Origin: Dromiciops gliroides
Lineage: Eukaryota; Chordata; Mammalia; Microbiotheria; Microbiotheriidae
Assembly (NCBI RefSeq): GCF_019393635.1
Contig: NC_057864.1
Span: 480,621,617 to 480,685,616, forward strand
DNA: 64,000 nucleotides
Direction of reading: 5' to 3'
The position numbers and the translations under genes were made by a program. Below the pieces are notes generated by a model. The model saw only the letters and a program-made list of their open reading frames with translations, ran no database searches and was not told the DNA's origin. Shown piece after piece: positions 45,575-57,424 of the stretch (position 1 is its first letter; every line of letters starts with the position of its first letter).

Positions 45575-45905
45575 GAGATCATGGCATCCTAGATTTAGAG
45601 CTCGAAGGGACCTTGATATCCTCCCATTTTATAGATGAGCAAACTGTAAAAGAGAGGAAGTGTATCAGATAGAACTGTAGACTTGGGTTCTAATTCTTAG
45701 AGTCTGTGCCTCAGTTTTCTCATCTGAAAAATAGGGGGAGAGTTGGACTTAATGGCCTCACAGGTCCTTCCTAGTTCTAAGTCCATGATCTCATGAACTG
45801 AGGCACAGAAAAGGTAAGTAATTTGTCAAGGTTATGCAAATGGAAGAGGCAGGATTTGAACCCAGGTGTTCTTATCCAGACCACCATTCTTTCCACAATA
45901 CCCAT
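45575..45905 (-). repeat. MIR, minus, split by a sense MIR
   Basis: Outer halves: agatttagagctcgaaggga ... gatgagcaaactg, and aactgaggcacagaaaaggt ... ggatttgaacccaggtgttc. Inner (about 45,658-45,796): acttgggttctaattcttag, cctcagttttctcatctgaa. Confidence 0.7.
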
Positions 45906-45989
45906 GCTCTCAACAAGACCCTTGTAGGCAGGCAAACCAGATTAGCTGAAACAGCAAGACACCCTGAGAAGGAGAAAGCTTCTTCCAGG

Positions 45990-46370
45990 AAAGTCAAACC
46001 ACCACCACCACTACCTTGATGGTCATCTTCCCTCAGAATCTGATGAAGCTATCCCAGGACCCCCAGCCCCAGAGCCTTGGGGACACCAATGCTTCCTTCC
46101 AGCACACTGCTCTTAGCCACCATCCAGGGAAGGTATAATCTGGCAACTGTTCTTGCAGATGCTACATCCACAGGTGCCGAAGACCCCCAGAAGAAAGTTC
46201 TTGTCCCCAGAGGTCATGGCACTATCTGACACCAGACACTGGTGTGATTTTTATCAGTGAAAATGACATTAACAAGAAGCATGACCATCTGCTTTGCTGC
46301 TATGTTCTAAGAACCATGGGACCTTCCCACTTGACTTGCAGCTAATCCTTCTACCGGTGTTGTCTTCCTT
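45990..46370. other. KLHL6 3' flank, nothing recognised
   Basis: No gene or clear repeat. Confidence 0.3.
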
Positions 46371-46373
46371 CAT

Positions 46374-46495
46374 TAGGTTGTGATCTCCTTGAGAGAAGGG
46401 ACTAACTTCTTTTCTACCTGTACTCTCAGCATTTAGCACAGTTCTTTGCACACACCAAGTGCTTAATAAATGCTTAATTCCTGAATTCATTCATT
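46374..46495 (+). repeat. L2 3' end, plus
   Basis: aggttgtgatctccttgaga, ctcagcatttagcacagttc, aagtgcttaataaatgctta. Confidence 0.75.
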
Positions 46496-46707
46496 CTAGA
46501 CATGAAGGACAGTGTGTGCCAAAGCATGGAAGCAGGAGAAGCCCTCAATTTCACTTCCTTTACAACCTTAAGAAAATGCACTTTTAGACAATTTGATAAG
46601 TTTTCATTCATTTTTGGCAGCTAACTAATGACTTCAAAGAAATAGGTACAAATCCTGGCAGCCTTGACTGTCCTATTTTGGGATCCACAAGCATCTGGAA
46701 TCAAGGC

Positions 46708-46890
46708 CTGAAATCTCTTCCTTGGAAATGATGCCTTTCAATCTTCATTATTTAATCTCTGACTAGACACCATTCTGGGTCATTGCCTTCAAAGTCTGTA
46801 AGTGTCTTGGATCAATTTTTCAAGGACAAGGAATAATTCCAAAGAACATTGCTCATCCCAAGACTTTTTATCATACTTAGGAAACAACTT
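46708..46890. repeat. Diverged duplicated segment, copy 2
   Basis: Second copy of the segment at 44,488-44,710, about 2.2 kb downstream and in the same orientation. It includes atctcttccttggaaatgat, cattgccttcaaagtctgta and gctcatcccaagactttt. Confidence 0.5.
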
Positions 46891-47663
46891 GGTTCAGAAA
46901 ATTTGGGGCAGGGGCAGAACCAAGATGGTGGAGGAAAGGCAGTGACTTGCCTGAGCTCTCCCCAAGACCCCTCCAAATACCTTCAAAGAATGCCATAAGA
47001 CAATTCCTGAAGCTGCAGAACCCACAAAAGGATAGGGTGAAATAATTTTCCAGCCACAGACAACTTAGAAGGTTGGCAGGAAAGGTATGTTGTACTGGGA
47101 TGAGAGTGGAGTGCAGCTCAGCACAGGCTGCACCAGCGCAGATCCATCCACAGCAAACCACGATCAGGCCTCTGCAGCCTCTGAATAAGCAGTGGCAGTA
47201 GCTGCTTCTGGAACTCAGCCCACATATGGTAAGGTGCTCAAGCAGTTGGCCAGAGGGAGATTACACAGGTCTCTTTGCTAGCCCGGAGGTGGGACTCTGT
47301 TGTTTTGCCCATATTCAGATCCAGGTCACAGTCTTGCGTGGCAGTCCCAGGATGGGGAGGACCACAAGCACACCAGAGCTTGTGGCCACAGGGGAATGGG
47401 ATTCTGTTCATAGTTCCCAGGCAGAAAAGCAGGCTTGTGTTTGCTGGCAGACCAGAGCACAGGCCAGGAGAGTGGTGAACATACCTCTTCTTAAATCATA
47501 CCACCTTGGAAGAACTTACAAATTCCTAGAAATATCTCTGAAAACAACTGCTCAAACCTCCTGAAGCTTGGGACAGTGCACCCTCCACCCTGGAAGCAGT
47601 GCCCCACTTTAACAAAGAGTCAAAATTCAAGAAATAGGCTGGGAAAATGAGCAAACAGAAAAA

Positions 47664-48246
47664 ATGCTGACCTTAGAAAGTTTCTATGGTGACAAGGAAG
47701 ATCAAAATACCCCCTCAGAAGAATATAACATAGTCAAAGCTCCTATATCCAAAACTTCCAAGAAAAATATAAATTGGTCTCAGGCTGTAGAAATGTTCAT
47801 AAAGGACTTTGAAAATAAAATAAGAGAAGGAGAGGAAAAAATGGAAAGGAGAAATTAAAGTGATGCAAGAAAATCATGAAAAAAAAGTCAACAACTTGAA
47901 AAGCAAAATTGGCCAAATGGAAAAGGAGATACAAAAGCTCTCTGAAGGAAATAATTCTTAAAAATTAGGATTGAGCAAATGGAAGCTAATGACTTTATGA
48001 GAAATCAAGAAACAATAAAGCAAAACCAAAAGAATGAAAAAAATAGCAGGCAATATGAAATATCTCATTGGAAAAACAACTGACTTGGAAAATAGATCCA
48101 GGAGAGATGATTTGAAAATTATTGGATTAGTTGAAAGCCATGATCAAAAAAAGAGCGTAGACATCATCTTCCAAGAAATTGTCAGGGAAAATTGCCCTGA
48201 TATTCTAGAATCAGAAGGTAAAATAAAAATGGAAAGAATCCACTAA
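47664..48246 (+). pseudogene. Degenerate L1 ORF1 (coiled coil and RNA-binding region)
   Basis: First part 47664-47858: MLTLESFYGDKEDQ ... MFIKDFENKIREGEEKM, a charged helix of the ORF1 coiled-coil type. After a frameshift it continues to 48246 with DLENRSRRDDLKIIGLVES, the conserved entry to the ORF1 RNA-recognition domain. The likely original ATG at 47647 is out of frame with the rest. Inactive. Confidence 0.75.
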
Positions 48247-49556
48247 GCACGTCCTGAAAAAGATCCCCAAATGAAAACTTCCAGGAATATTATAACCAAA
48301 TTCCAGAGCTCCCAGGTCAAACAGCCAGAAAGAAACGATGCAAGTATTGTGGAGTCACAGTCTGGATAACATGAGATCTAGAATCTTCCCCATTAAAGGA
48401 CCAGAGGGCTGGGAATATGATATTCTGGAAGGCAAAGGAACTGGGATTATAACCGAGAATCACCTACTTTTTCAGGGGAAAAATGGGAATTCAATGAAAG
48501 AGAAGACATTCAGGCATTCTTGATGAAAAGGCCTAAACTGAATAGAAAACTTGACTTTCAAATACAGGACCCTAGTGAGGCATAAAAAAGGTAAACAGGA
48601 AAAAGATCATAAGGGATATTAAAAGGTTAAATTATTTACATTCCTACATGGGAAGATGATACTTATAACTCATAAAAACTTTCTCATAATTAGGGAAGAT
48701 GGATGGAGTATATTTAGACAGAGGGAACAGGTGTGAGTTGAATATGAAGGGATGATATCTTTAAAAAAATAAAAGGGGTGATAGTTATGCACTGGGAGAA
48801 GGGAAAAGGGAGAGGTGGAATGGGGTAAAGTATCTCACATAAAAGAAACAAGAAAAAGCTCATACAGTGGAGGGGAAGATGGAGGAGGGGCTGAGGAATG
48901 AGTGAACCTCACTCTCATCAGAAATGACTCAAAGAGGGAATAACATTTGCACTCAAGTGGGTATAGTAATATATCTTATCCTGCAGGAAAATAGGAGGGG
49001 AAAGGAATAATGGGATGTGTTATAGAAAGGAGGGTAGATTGGGGGATGGGGCAGTCAGAAGCAAGACACTTTTGAGGAGGGACATGGTGAAGAGGAAATA
49101 GAATAAATGTCTTGGGGAGGGAATAGGATGGAGGGATATAGTTAGCATTTTAACTGTGAAAAAAATTGAAGCAAGTTTGTCTGACAGACCTCATTTCTCA
49201 AACACAGAGAGAACCAAGTCAAATTTATTAAAATAAGAGCTATTCCCCAATTTATAGATGATCAAAAGATATGAAAGTTTCAGATGAAATAATTAAAGCT
49301 ACCTATAGCCAAACGAAAAAAAATGCTCTAACTCAAATATTCTGTAGAGCAATTTGGAAATATGGTCAAAAGGCTATAAAACCATGCATACTCTTTGACC
49401 TAATAATACCACTACTAGGTTGGTATTCAAAAAGAGATAAAAAACAAAAAGTTGAATTCAAAATTGAGGAGATGCCCATCAATTGGGGAATGGCTGAACA
49501 AATTGTGGGATGAGATTATGATGGAACACTATTATGCTATAAGAAATGATGAGCAG

Positions 49557-49713
49557 GGGGCAACTAGGTGGTACAGTAGATAAAGCACCAGCCCTGGATT
49601 CAGGAAGACCTGAGTTCAAATCTGGCCTCAGACACTTACACTTACTAGTTGTGTGACCCTGGGCAAGTCACTCAACCCTCATTGCCCTGCAAAAAAAAAA
49701 AAAAAAAAAAAAG
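49557..49713 (+). repeat. SINE-A, plus, in the HAL1-like element
   Basis: ggggcaactaggtggtacag head, core and long A tail. Near-perfect duplications aagaaatgatgagcag (about 49,541-49,556) and aagaaattatgagcag after the tail restore the L1 sequence. Confidence 0.95.
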
Positions 49714-50159
49714 AAAGAAATTATGAGCAGGATGCTATCAGAAAAACCTGGAAAGACTTACATGAGCTGATGCAAAGTGAAATGTACTGTATACAATATT
49801 TTAAGATGATCAGCTGTGAATGACAGCTATTTTCAGCAATACAATGATTCAAGACAACTCTGAAGGACTTACGAAAAATGCAATCCATCTCCAGAGAAAG
49901 AACTGATGGTATCTGAATACAAAGTGATGCATAAACTTTTAGTTCCTTTTTCTAAAAATGTTTTTTGGTCTGTTTTCTTTCACAACCTGGCTAATGTAGA
50001 AATGTTTTGCATGACTACACATGTATAACTTATATGAATCTCTTGTGTTCTTAAGGGGGTTGGGGGAGGAAGAGAATATGGAGCACAAAGTTTTAAAATC
50101 AATGTTAAAATTGTTCTTACATGTAATTTGGGAAAAATAAAATTCTAAATTAAACAAAC

Positions 50160-50635
50160 AAATAAATAGATAAATAAACAAATGAATGTATTTTTTTGTA
50201 AAAAAAAAAGAAAATTGGGGGCATCAAATAAAATATCCTATTTTCTTCTGTCTTTTTTTCTGGGTGTGGTCACTACATCAGACATTGGGTTTTTTTCCCC
50301 TTTTGCTGAGTGGAACTTCATCTTATTTATAGATCTTGGTGGAGCAGCAGAAACATTGCTGGGTTTTGATGTTGATTCCTTTCCATGTTCTCTAGGCTCC
50401 CTATTATGATATAGAAGAAGGTCTTGGTGACAGAAAGGAAAAATAAATTAAAACACAAAGAAGAAATTTTATCCTGTTAATGCTTTGGATGTGAAGGGTG
50501 ATTTCTAAACTTAAGAAATACTTTGCCTTAGGAACAGGCATTAAAATAGTGACAGTCTGGGTCCCAGCCATGAACTGAGGGATGTGTGAAACTCACACAT
50601 ATTTGTGGGAAAGTTAAAGGCATCACTTTTGAGCG
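50160..50635. other. Downstream flank, nothing recognised
   Basis: A/T-rich sequence with no gene or clear repeat. Confidence 0.3.
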
Positions 50636-50639
50636 CTAC

Positions 50640-51170
50640 TGGTGATTTTTTAAATTTTAATTTTTTAACTTTAATGGGCATCATTTCTTTTTACATCACC
50701 TATATTCCTCCTCCTCCCCCCACCCTACCCCCTATATTTCTCTCTTTTCTTCTTTCCTAGAGAGACAGCCCTTATATTAAAGAATAAAACAGAGAAAAAA
50801 CAGTTCAGTGAAACTAAAACCTCATCCAAACACATTATTATATACAGTGTTTCCCACCCATAGTCCCCCACTTCTGCAAAGAAGGGAGGGAGATGATGTC
50901 TCATTTTCTTCTTTGGAAAAAAGATTGATCATTTTGTGGTTCTTTGTTGAAGTCATTATGTATATTGTTTTTCTGGTTCTGCTTATTTCATATGTCTTCC
51001 CTGGCTTCTCTGTGTTTATTATCATTTCTTATGATACAATCATATTCCATTAAATTCAAGTAGCACAACTTGTTTAATTACTCTTCCCCCAGTTGATGGG
51101 TGCCTACTTTGTTTTCTTTGTTGCCACAAAAAAGTGCTGCTGTAAATATTTTGGTAGGCAGTGTGTCTAA
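50640..51170 (-). repeat. L1 3' fragment, minus
   Basis: Antisense L1 3' UTR and ORF2 end: gaagtcattatgtatattgt, tttctggttctgcttatttc, atgatacaatcatattccat, gccacaaaaaagtgctgctg. Confidence 0.7.
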
Positions 51171-51375
51171 GAGTCTCAGTGCAATTTTAACCTATTAAAG
51201 TTTCTTAGTTGTTAAAGCTGAAGACAGTACTAAGACTTTTGGGACATGATTTGAAGGGGACCTTTATTTTTATCAGTGACCTCTTTGAAATAGATAATAG
51301 TCAAAACACAATGACTGAGCATCAGTAGACTAGTCTGGATGCTAAGAACACAAAGAGAAAGGAGCCAATAATCAA

Positions 51376-51665
51376 TTAATTGGTCAATCAATCAATCCAT
51401 CAGATATTTATCAAGCACCTAATCTATGCCAGGCACTGTGCTATTCATAGGGATACAGAGACAAAGATCAAAACACTCCCAATTCTTAAGGAGATTGAGT
51501 TCTAATGAGGAAGACATTATGGAATAGGAAAACCTTTATTAAGTGTTTATTATCTACCAAGCACTGTGCTAAGTGCTTGGGGTTACAGATAGAAAAATCA
51601 AGAAAGTCCTTGCTGTCAGGGAGCTCCCATTCCACTAGGGGGAGACAGCACATAAAGTCAGGCAC
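51376..51665 (-). repeat. Two L2 3' ends, minus, in tandem
   Basis: gatatttatcaagcacctaa ... atgccaggcactgtgctatt; then cctttattaagtgtttatta ... tgtcagggagctcccattcc. Confidence 0.7.
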
Positions 51666-51669
51666 ATCC

Positions 51670-52440
51670 ATGGCTGATAGAAAGACCAGGGGAAGTAGCA
51701 GGACCAATGGCAATATTCCAAGCACCTTGGCTAGTAACGGCAGGGCTGATGGTCTCCAAACAAGAGGGGCCAAGGGGCCAAGTGGGATGAGGCCATGGAA
51801 TACCTCGAGAAGAGAGAGCATGTGAAGATCAGCACTCAGCTGATAGTGACCTTTCTGGGAACAATTTGTCAATGAGGGCTGGCTTGGGGAAGGGAAAGAC
51901 AGGTCTGTGGCGCCTCTCAGTGGCGGTAGGTAGCAAGGGTTCATCTTTGGGCCACTAGTAAACAGGCTGCAGCAGGGGAGAGGGATTCCCTGCTTCCCGT
52001 CCCTCCAGCCAAGAAATGAAGTACAAATAACGGGAGGTCGTTCCCTGTAGAGTAGATAGGAAGGGAGGACAGCAGCATCTGCAGCGACCAGGAAAGCCTG
52101 AGCTGAGTCTGGTCTGAGATGAGGAGGGAGTGGACTCCAGGGGTGGAAGACAGCCAGTACAAAAGCAGGGTGACCAGAGCTGAAGCTCTAGCATGAGGAA
52201 CAGAGAGAAATACACAAATAATGACCACTCAGACTGAAATAAGTGCTCAGTAAGAAAAGAGGAATATGTCCAATTGGAGGAGGGAAAAGTTACTTCTGCT
52301 TGTAGGCTGGAAGCACAAGTGGGTAAGGTTTCACATAGAATATGGTCCCTGACCTGGGCTTTGAAAGAAAAGCAGAATTTCATCAAACAGGATTTCATCA
52401 AAGGGTCGTCATATATCAGCTGCAGTTTATGTGCTGGATG
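51670..52440. other. Downstream flank, nothing recognised
   Basis: Open minus-strand frames up to 225 residues cross this region, but they run through repeats and show no domain. Confidence 0.35.
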
Positions 52441-52448
52441 CTTTTTCT

Positions 52449-52449
52449 T

Positions 52450-52488
<39 letters not shown>

Positions 52489-52621
52489 GGGGCAATGGGG
52501 GTTAAGTGACTTGCCCAGGGTCACACAGCTAGTAAGTGTCAAGTGTCTGAGGCTGGACCCGAACTCAGGTACTCCTGAATCCAGGGCCGGTGCTTTATCC
52601 ACTGCGCCACCTAGCCGCTCC
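52449..52621 (-). repeat. SINE-A, minus, with T38 tail
   Basis: A very long T-run, gcggggcaatgggggttaag, core and a head ending cctagccgctcc. The near-pure homopolymer tail suggests a fairly recent insertion. Confidence 0.95.
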
Positions 52622-52623
52622 CT

Positions 52624-52935
52624 GCTCATCATTTCTTAAGGCACAATAGTATTCCATCACAATCATATACAACTTGTTCAGCCATTCTCCAATACATGGA
52701 CATCCCCTCAATTTCCAATTCTTTGCCACCACTAAAAGAGCTGCTATAAATATTTTTATACATGTAGGTCATTTTCCTTTTTGTTTTTTATCCCTTTGGG
52801 ATACAGACCTAGAAGTGGTATTGCTGGTTTTATATGTATGGTTTTATAGCCCTTTGGGCATAGTTCCAAATTGCTTTGCTGAATGGCTGAATCAGTATAC
52901 AACTTCACCAATAGTAACAATCAGGGTTTTAATTT
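52624..52935 (-). repeat. L1 ORF2 end fragment, minus
   Basis: gctcatcatttcttaaggca, gccaccactaaaagagctgc, cctttgggatacagacctag, agttccaaattgctttgctg. Confidence 0.8.
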
Positions 52936-52989
52936 TTCACATCACCCTAGGAGTTTATATTTTACTGGGGGAGGAGAGAGGGAGGAGGA

Positions 52990-53100
52990 AGGGAAAGGCA
53001 TTTATTAAGTACATCCTATATGCCAGGCACTGTGCTAAGGGCTTTATCAATCTCTCATTTGATACTTGGGATATAATATCTTCACAGCTAAGTAAGACAC
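52990..53100 (-). repeat. L2 3' end, minus
   Basis: aaaggcatttattaagtaca, atatgccaggcactgtgcta. Confidence 0.65.
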
Positions 53101-53104
53101 AACT

Positions 53105-54035
53105 ACATTGATAAGGGAGGGCACTGACAACTTAAAGGAGATCTCAAAAGGACCATTTCTGTTTCTGGTAAATTATTTCAACCCTGTTAGGTTGAATTTT
53201 CTTATCAATTAGACAGGGGCTTAGACTCAAGTAAATCTCTGGGGATGCTGTTGCTTCTGTATGGTTCTTGGGGGGTGTCTCCCCAATGTGGGCATTTTAT
53301 TTGTGCTTCATCAGGGCACTGATCCAGGGGGAGGCAGCTGGGAGGTCAGTGAGTACCATCTTGCTGTGTCTTTACCTCCCTTGAGCATCTCACATGTCAT
53401 GGCTTTCCTTAGTCCTCTTCATAAGAGTGAGAGGTTAGTTTATGAGAAAGGAGAGTCTGTGATGATGGAGTAATTCAGATACAGTTCAGGCTGCTTATAC
53501 CTGTACTGGTTTTAGAGAAGATGCCCTGTCCACCCAGAGTTGTGTTTGAGAGTCCCAGATATAAGACAAGTGAAATGTGGTGGTGGTCTACAGGAAGTGA
53601 TGGACAAACCAAATATATTTTTCTTTCTGCCTGCCCTTCTCCCTTCCCTTCCCCCCTCCTCCTCTCCCCTTGCCTCCACGCATCTTTGCACCTTCTCTTT
53701 TCCTCTTTCTCTCTGGTACCTTGCATCCTGTCTCAGCAAGATGGCTGATCTTCACCTTTCCCCCCAAAAGAACGGCAAGGCAATGAGCCTACAAGAACAA
53801 AACAGGCAGCTGCCAATTCCACAGCAGTTCCAATGCAGAGATTGGCCTTCTATTCCCTATGGAGATATGGAAGAATTTTTAAAAGCCCTGATGCTGGTTA
53901 TGAATACCACCCTTCCCCAATGCTCTTTCTTTGGTTATTTTATTTTTTATCAAAACTTCTAGAATCTGTATTTGGGTTTGTATTTGTATTCCTTGAAGTC
54001 ATATTGACTACTGGTGTGTCTGAAAAGAGGTCAAA
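53105..54035. other. Downstream flank, nothing recognised
   Basis: Contains a C/T-rich stretch (53,630-53,720). Open frames up to 140 residues have no recognisable domain. Confidence 0.3.
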
Positions 54036-54039
54036 CCTG

Positions 54040-54206
54040 TCTTTTTTTTTTTTTTCGGGGGGTGGGCCCTGGGCAATGAGGGTTAAGTGACTCTGCCCAA
54101 GGTCAGACAGCTAGTAAGTGTCAAGTGTTCGAGGCTGGAATTTGAACTCAGGTTCTCCCTGAATCCTGGGCCAGTGCTTTATCCACTGCGCCTCCTAGCT
54201 GCCCCC
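54040..54206 (-). repeat. SINE-A, minus
   Basis: T tail, gggcaatgagggttaagtga, several small insertions in the core, and a head ending cctcctagctgcccc. Confidence 0.88.
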
Positions 54207-54209
54207 TCT

Positions 54210-54955
54210 GTCCTTTGTTTTTTAAAAAAATTATGAGATAATAACTATCCATTCTCCACCTACCCACATAACTATCCTGTTTGACCATGTTGGGATGACC
54301 CATCTCTCACCTACAATTTCAGAAGCTAATTCGGTATCTAGTACTGTATATTATCAAGGTCTTCTCATAAGCCAGTAACCTTGGGGACCCCAGGTCTCTT
54401 TTTTAGCACCAAGTGGGCTGGGAGACAGCGACCCATGTTGTCAGTTCAGGGAAGAAGATGAAGCTCAAATGGCCTCTTCTATTACCATCAGCTACTATTG
54501 ATGACAGTTGAAAGTGAGATTTTAATAATGTGGGGGAGCATCCCTTGGACCTTCCCTGCTGGGGTAGTCGCACTGACTAACCAAGGTGATACTTAAGTAT
54601 TAGAGACTGCAAAGGTCCCTGGGAAAGGTTATTCACCTGGAAGAATTTTTCTCAAAAAAGCTCTGATATGAGTCTTATTTATGTTCTTTGACCTATAAAT
54701 AAGCCCCCTATGCCTCTGAGCCATGCTGAAATGGGTGCTTGAAAGGGGAGTTTAGGACAACACCCTGCAGTAGCATCAAACAGCAAATACCCAGATTATC
54801 TGAGGGGGAGCAATGAATCAGAAAAGTGAGAAATGATGAATCCCCCAAGATGTATCCTGGCCTCTTCAGTGACTTGTAGAAGTGTTTCACTTAGGGTTAC
54901 AGTTTAAATCACTACAGCACAGGTCAAAGGAGATCAAATAAAGAACCTTCGGGGG
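54210..54955. other. Downstream flank, nothing recognised
   Basis: No gene or clear repeat. Confidence 0.3.
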
Positions 54956-54959
54956 TATC

Positions 54960-55130
54960 TTAAGATTCAGACATTTAGACCTGGAAAGGACCTTAGACAG
55001 CTATTCAGTCTGATGCCCCCCACTCCCCACTTTTACAGGATGAGGAAACCTGAGGCCAGAGAGGTTAAGTGATTTGTCCACAGGCACTAAGGTCCCCCTG
55101 GCTCCAAAACCCAACGCACAGTTTTTTCCT
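54960..55130 (-). repeat. MIR, minus
   Basis: tagacctggaaaggacctta, cttttacaggatgaggaaac, ggttaagtgatttgtccaca. Confidence 0.7.
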
Positions 55131-55139
55131 GCAGCACAC

Positions 55140-55585
55140 CGACCTATTTGTGAGTCACCATACCAACAGGAAGTCATCCCTTGAGGGAGGGAGGCTCAAC
55201 TCTTTTGTCACAGAATGAAAAATACATCCAGATTGGAATCGATCATCTTATCTCTAAATAGAGTCGAGTCATGTAGCTAGGGATGATTAAGTTTCTCTGT
55301 TTGTGGAGAGAATAAAAAGGAAAGAGATATGATCTCTGTAGGAAAGAGCTATAGAAACCCTCTCCTCCCCACCCCGCCACCCCCAATCTGGTGTTATTAA
55401 CCTAGGGTCCATGGAGTTGGAGGGAAAACAATTACATCTTTATTTCAATATATTTGGTCTCCTTGTCCTATGTATTTTGTTTGATGCAGACCCCCAACTC
55501 GAGTTTAAGCCTTACTCCCAAGCTCAAGGCACCCATCAACCTTAGTCATTCTAGCAACAATAGTGGAGGGAAAATGAGCATTTAT
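55140..55585. other. Flank with a trace of the unnamed old repeat
   Basis: ttattaacctagggtccatg ... gatgcagacccccaactcga near 55,395-55,505 resembles the repeat at 36,225. The rest is not recognised. Confidence 0.3.
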
Positions 55586-57089
55586 TTATTTAAAATAATA
55601 AGCATTTTAATTTATATTTTTATTTAAAGTTTTGAGTTCCAAATTCTATTCCCCCTCCTCCCCAGGTGGTAAGCAATCAGATATAGAATATACATGTGCA
55701 ATTATATAGAACATTGCCATATTAGTCCTTTTGTATAAGAAAACTTGAATAAAAAAATGAAAGAAAATTTAAAATAGCATGCTTCAGTCTGTGTTCAGTC
55801 AATATCAGTCCTTTCTTTGGAGGTGGATAGTATACTTCATCATTAGTCCTTGGGGATTATCTTGGATCATTGTATTGCTAAGAATAGTTGTCATTCACAG
55901 TTCATCAAACAATATTGCTGTCACTTGTACAACATTCTCCTGGTTCTTCTCACTTCACTATACATCAGTTCATACAAATCTTTCCAAGCCTTTTTGAAAT
56001 CACCTTGTTTGTCATTTCTTATAGCACAATAATATTTTCATCACTATCCATATATCACACCTTGTATAGCCCTTCCCCAAATGATAGGCATTCCTTTGAC
56101 TTTTCCAATCTTAGCCACAACAAAAAGAGCTGCTATAAATATTTTTGTACAAATAGGTCTTTTTCTCTTTGGGGTCATGTCTTTTGGGCATATAAACCCA
56201 GCAGTGGGTAATTGCTGGATCAACGGGTACACACAGGTTATGCCCTTCGGGAATAGTTCCAAATTGCTCTCCCGGAATGGTTGGATCAGTCCACAACTCC
56301 ACCAATAATGGATTAGTGTCCCAGTTTTCCCACATCTCCTCCAACATACAACATTTTCCCTTTTTGTTATATTTGCTACTCTGATAGGTTTGAGTTGATA
56401 CCTGAGTTGTTTTAATTTGCACTTCTCTGACCAATAGTGATCTAGAGCATTTTTTCCATATGACTATAGATAGATAGCTTTGATTTCTTTGTCTGAAAAC
56501 TGCCTGTTCAAATTCTTTGACCATTTATCAATTGGGGAATGACTTGTATTTTTATAAATTTGACTTAGTTCGCTATATAATTGAGAAATCAGGCCTTTAT
56601 CAGAAACACTTGTTTCAAAAACTCTTTCCTACTTTTCTGCTTCCCTTATAATCTTGGTTATGTTAGTTTTGTTTGTGCAAAAACTTTTAAATTTAATATA
56701 ATAAAAATGATCTATTTTACATTTTGCATTTCTCTCTATATCCTCTGTGGTCCTAAATTCTTCTGTTCATAAATTCGACAGATACACTATTCTATGATCT
56801 CTTAATTTGTTTATGGTATCATCTTTTATGTGTAAATCATGTACCCACTTTGACCTTATTTTAGTATATGGTGTGAGATGTTGGTCTATAGCTAGTTTCT
56901 GCTATTCTCTTTTCCAGTTTTCCCAGCAATTTTTGTCAAATAATGAGTTTTTTTTTCAAAAAGCTTGGATCTTGGGTTTATCATATACTAGATTACAATA
57001 GTCATTTACTACTGTGTAATTTCTACCTATTCTATTCCACTGATTCACCTATTTCTTAGCCAGTACCAGATTGTTTTGATAGTTACTAC

Positions 57090-57243
57090 TTTTTTGTTTT
57101 GTTTTTTTTTGTAGGGCAGTGGGGTTAAGTGACTTGCCCAAGGTCACACAGCTAGTAAGTGTCAAGTGTCTGAAGCTGGATTTGAACTCAGGTCCTCCTG
57201 AATCCAAGGCCAGTGCTTTATCCACTACACCACCTAGCAGCCC
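57090..57243 (-). repeat. SINE-A, minus, in L1
   Basis: (GTTTT)n tail, core, and a head ending cacctagcagccc; flanks agttactacttt and tattactgcttc. Confidence 0.9.
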
Positions 57244-57255
57244 TATTACTGCTTC

Positions 57256-57424
57256 TTCTTCTTCTTCTTTTTTTTTTTTTTAGTGAGGCAATTGGGGTTA
57301 AGTGACTTGCCCAGGGTCACACAGCTAGTAAGTGTTAAGTGTCTGAGGCTGGATTTGAACTCAGGTCCTCCTGAATCCAGGGCTGGTGCTCTATCCACTG
57401 TGCCACCTAGCTGCCCCCCCCCCA
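57256..57424 (-). repeat. SINE-A, minus, in L1
   Basis: (TTC)n/T tail, full core and head. Flanks attactgcttctt and attactgctttt. Confidence 0.93.

Larger units (their letters stand above)
46900..50155 (+). mobile_element. HAL1-like (half-L1) retrotransposon, plus
   Basis: About 3.2 kb. A 5' end with the marsupial L1-type opening (gcagaaccaagatggtggag) is followed by a degenerate ORF1 (see separate entry). A long non-coding middle then takes the place of most of ORF2. From about 49,270 only the ORF2 C-terminal remnant and the L1 3' UTR remain, ending in an A-rich tail near 50,150. Absence of endonuclease and polymerase sequence between ORF1 and the 3' end is why I call it half-L1. One SINE-A interrupts it. 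Confidence 0.65.

Noticed and set aside
46464..46469. AATAAA as the KLHL6 poly(A) signal
   Set aside because: It is the standard 3' terminus of an L2 copy. It could be used, but nothing in the sequence favours it over other sites.
51486..52632. Minus-strand open frames of 152 and 225 residues
   Set aside because: They run through L2 tails and a SINE-A and its T tail; no domain and no plausible exon structure.
53540..53962. 140-residue + strand open frame
   Set aside because: No recognisable domain; crosses a C/T-rich low-complexity stretch.
56111..56524. 137-residue minus-strand open frame considered as a host gene
   Set aside because: It is a frame of the L1 ORF2 C-terminus.
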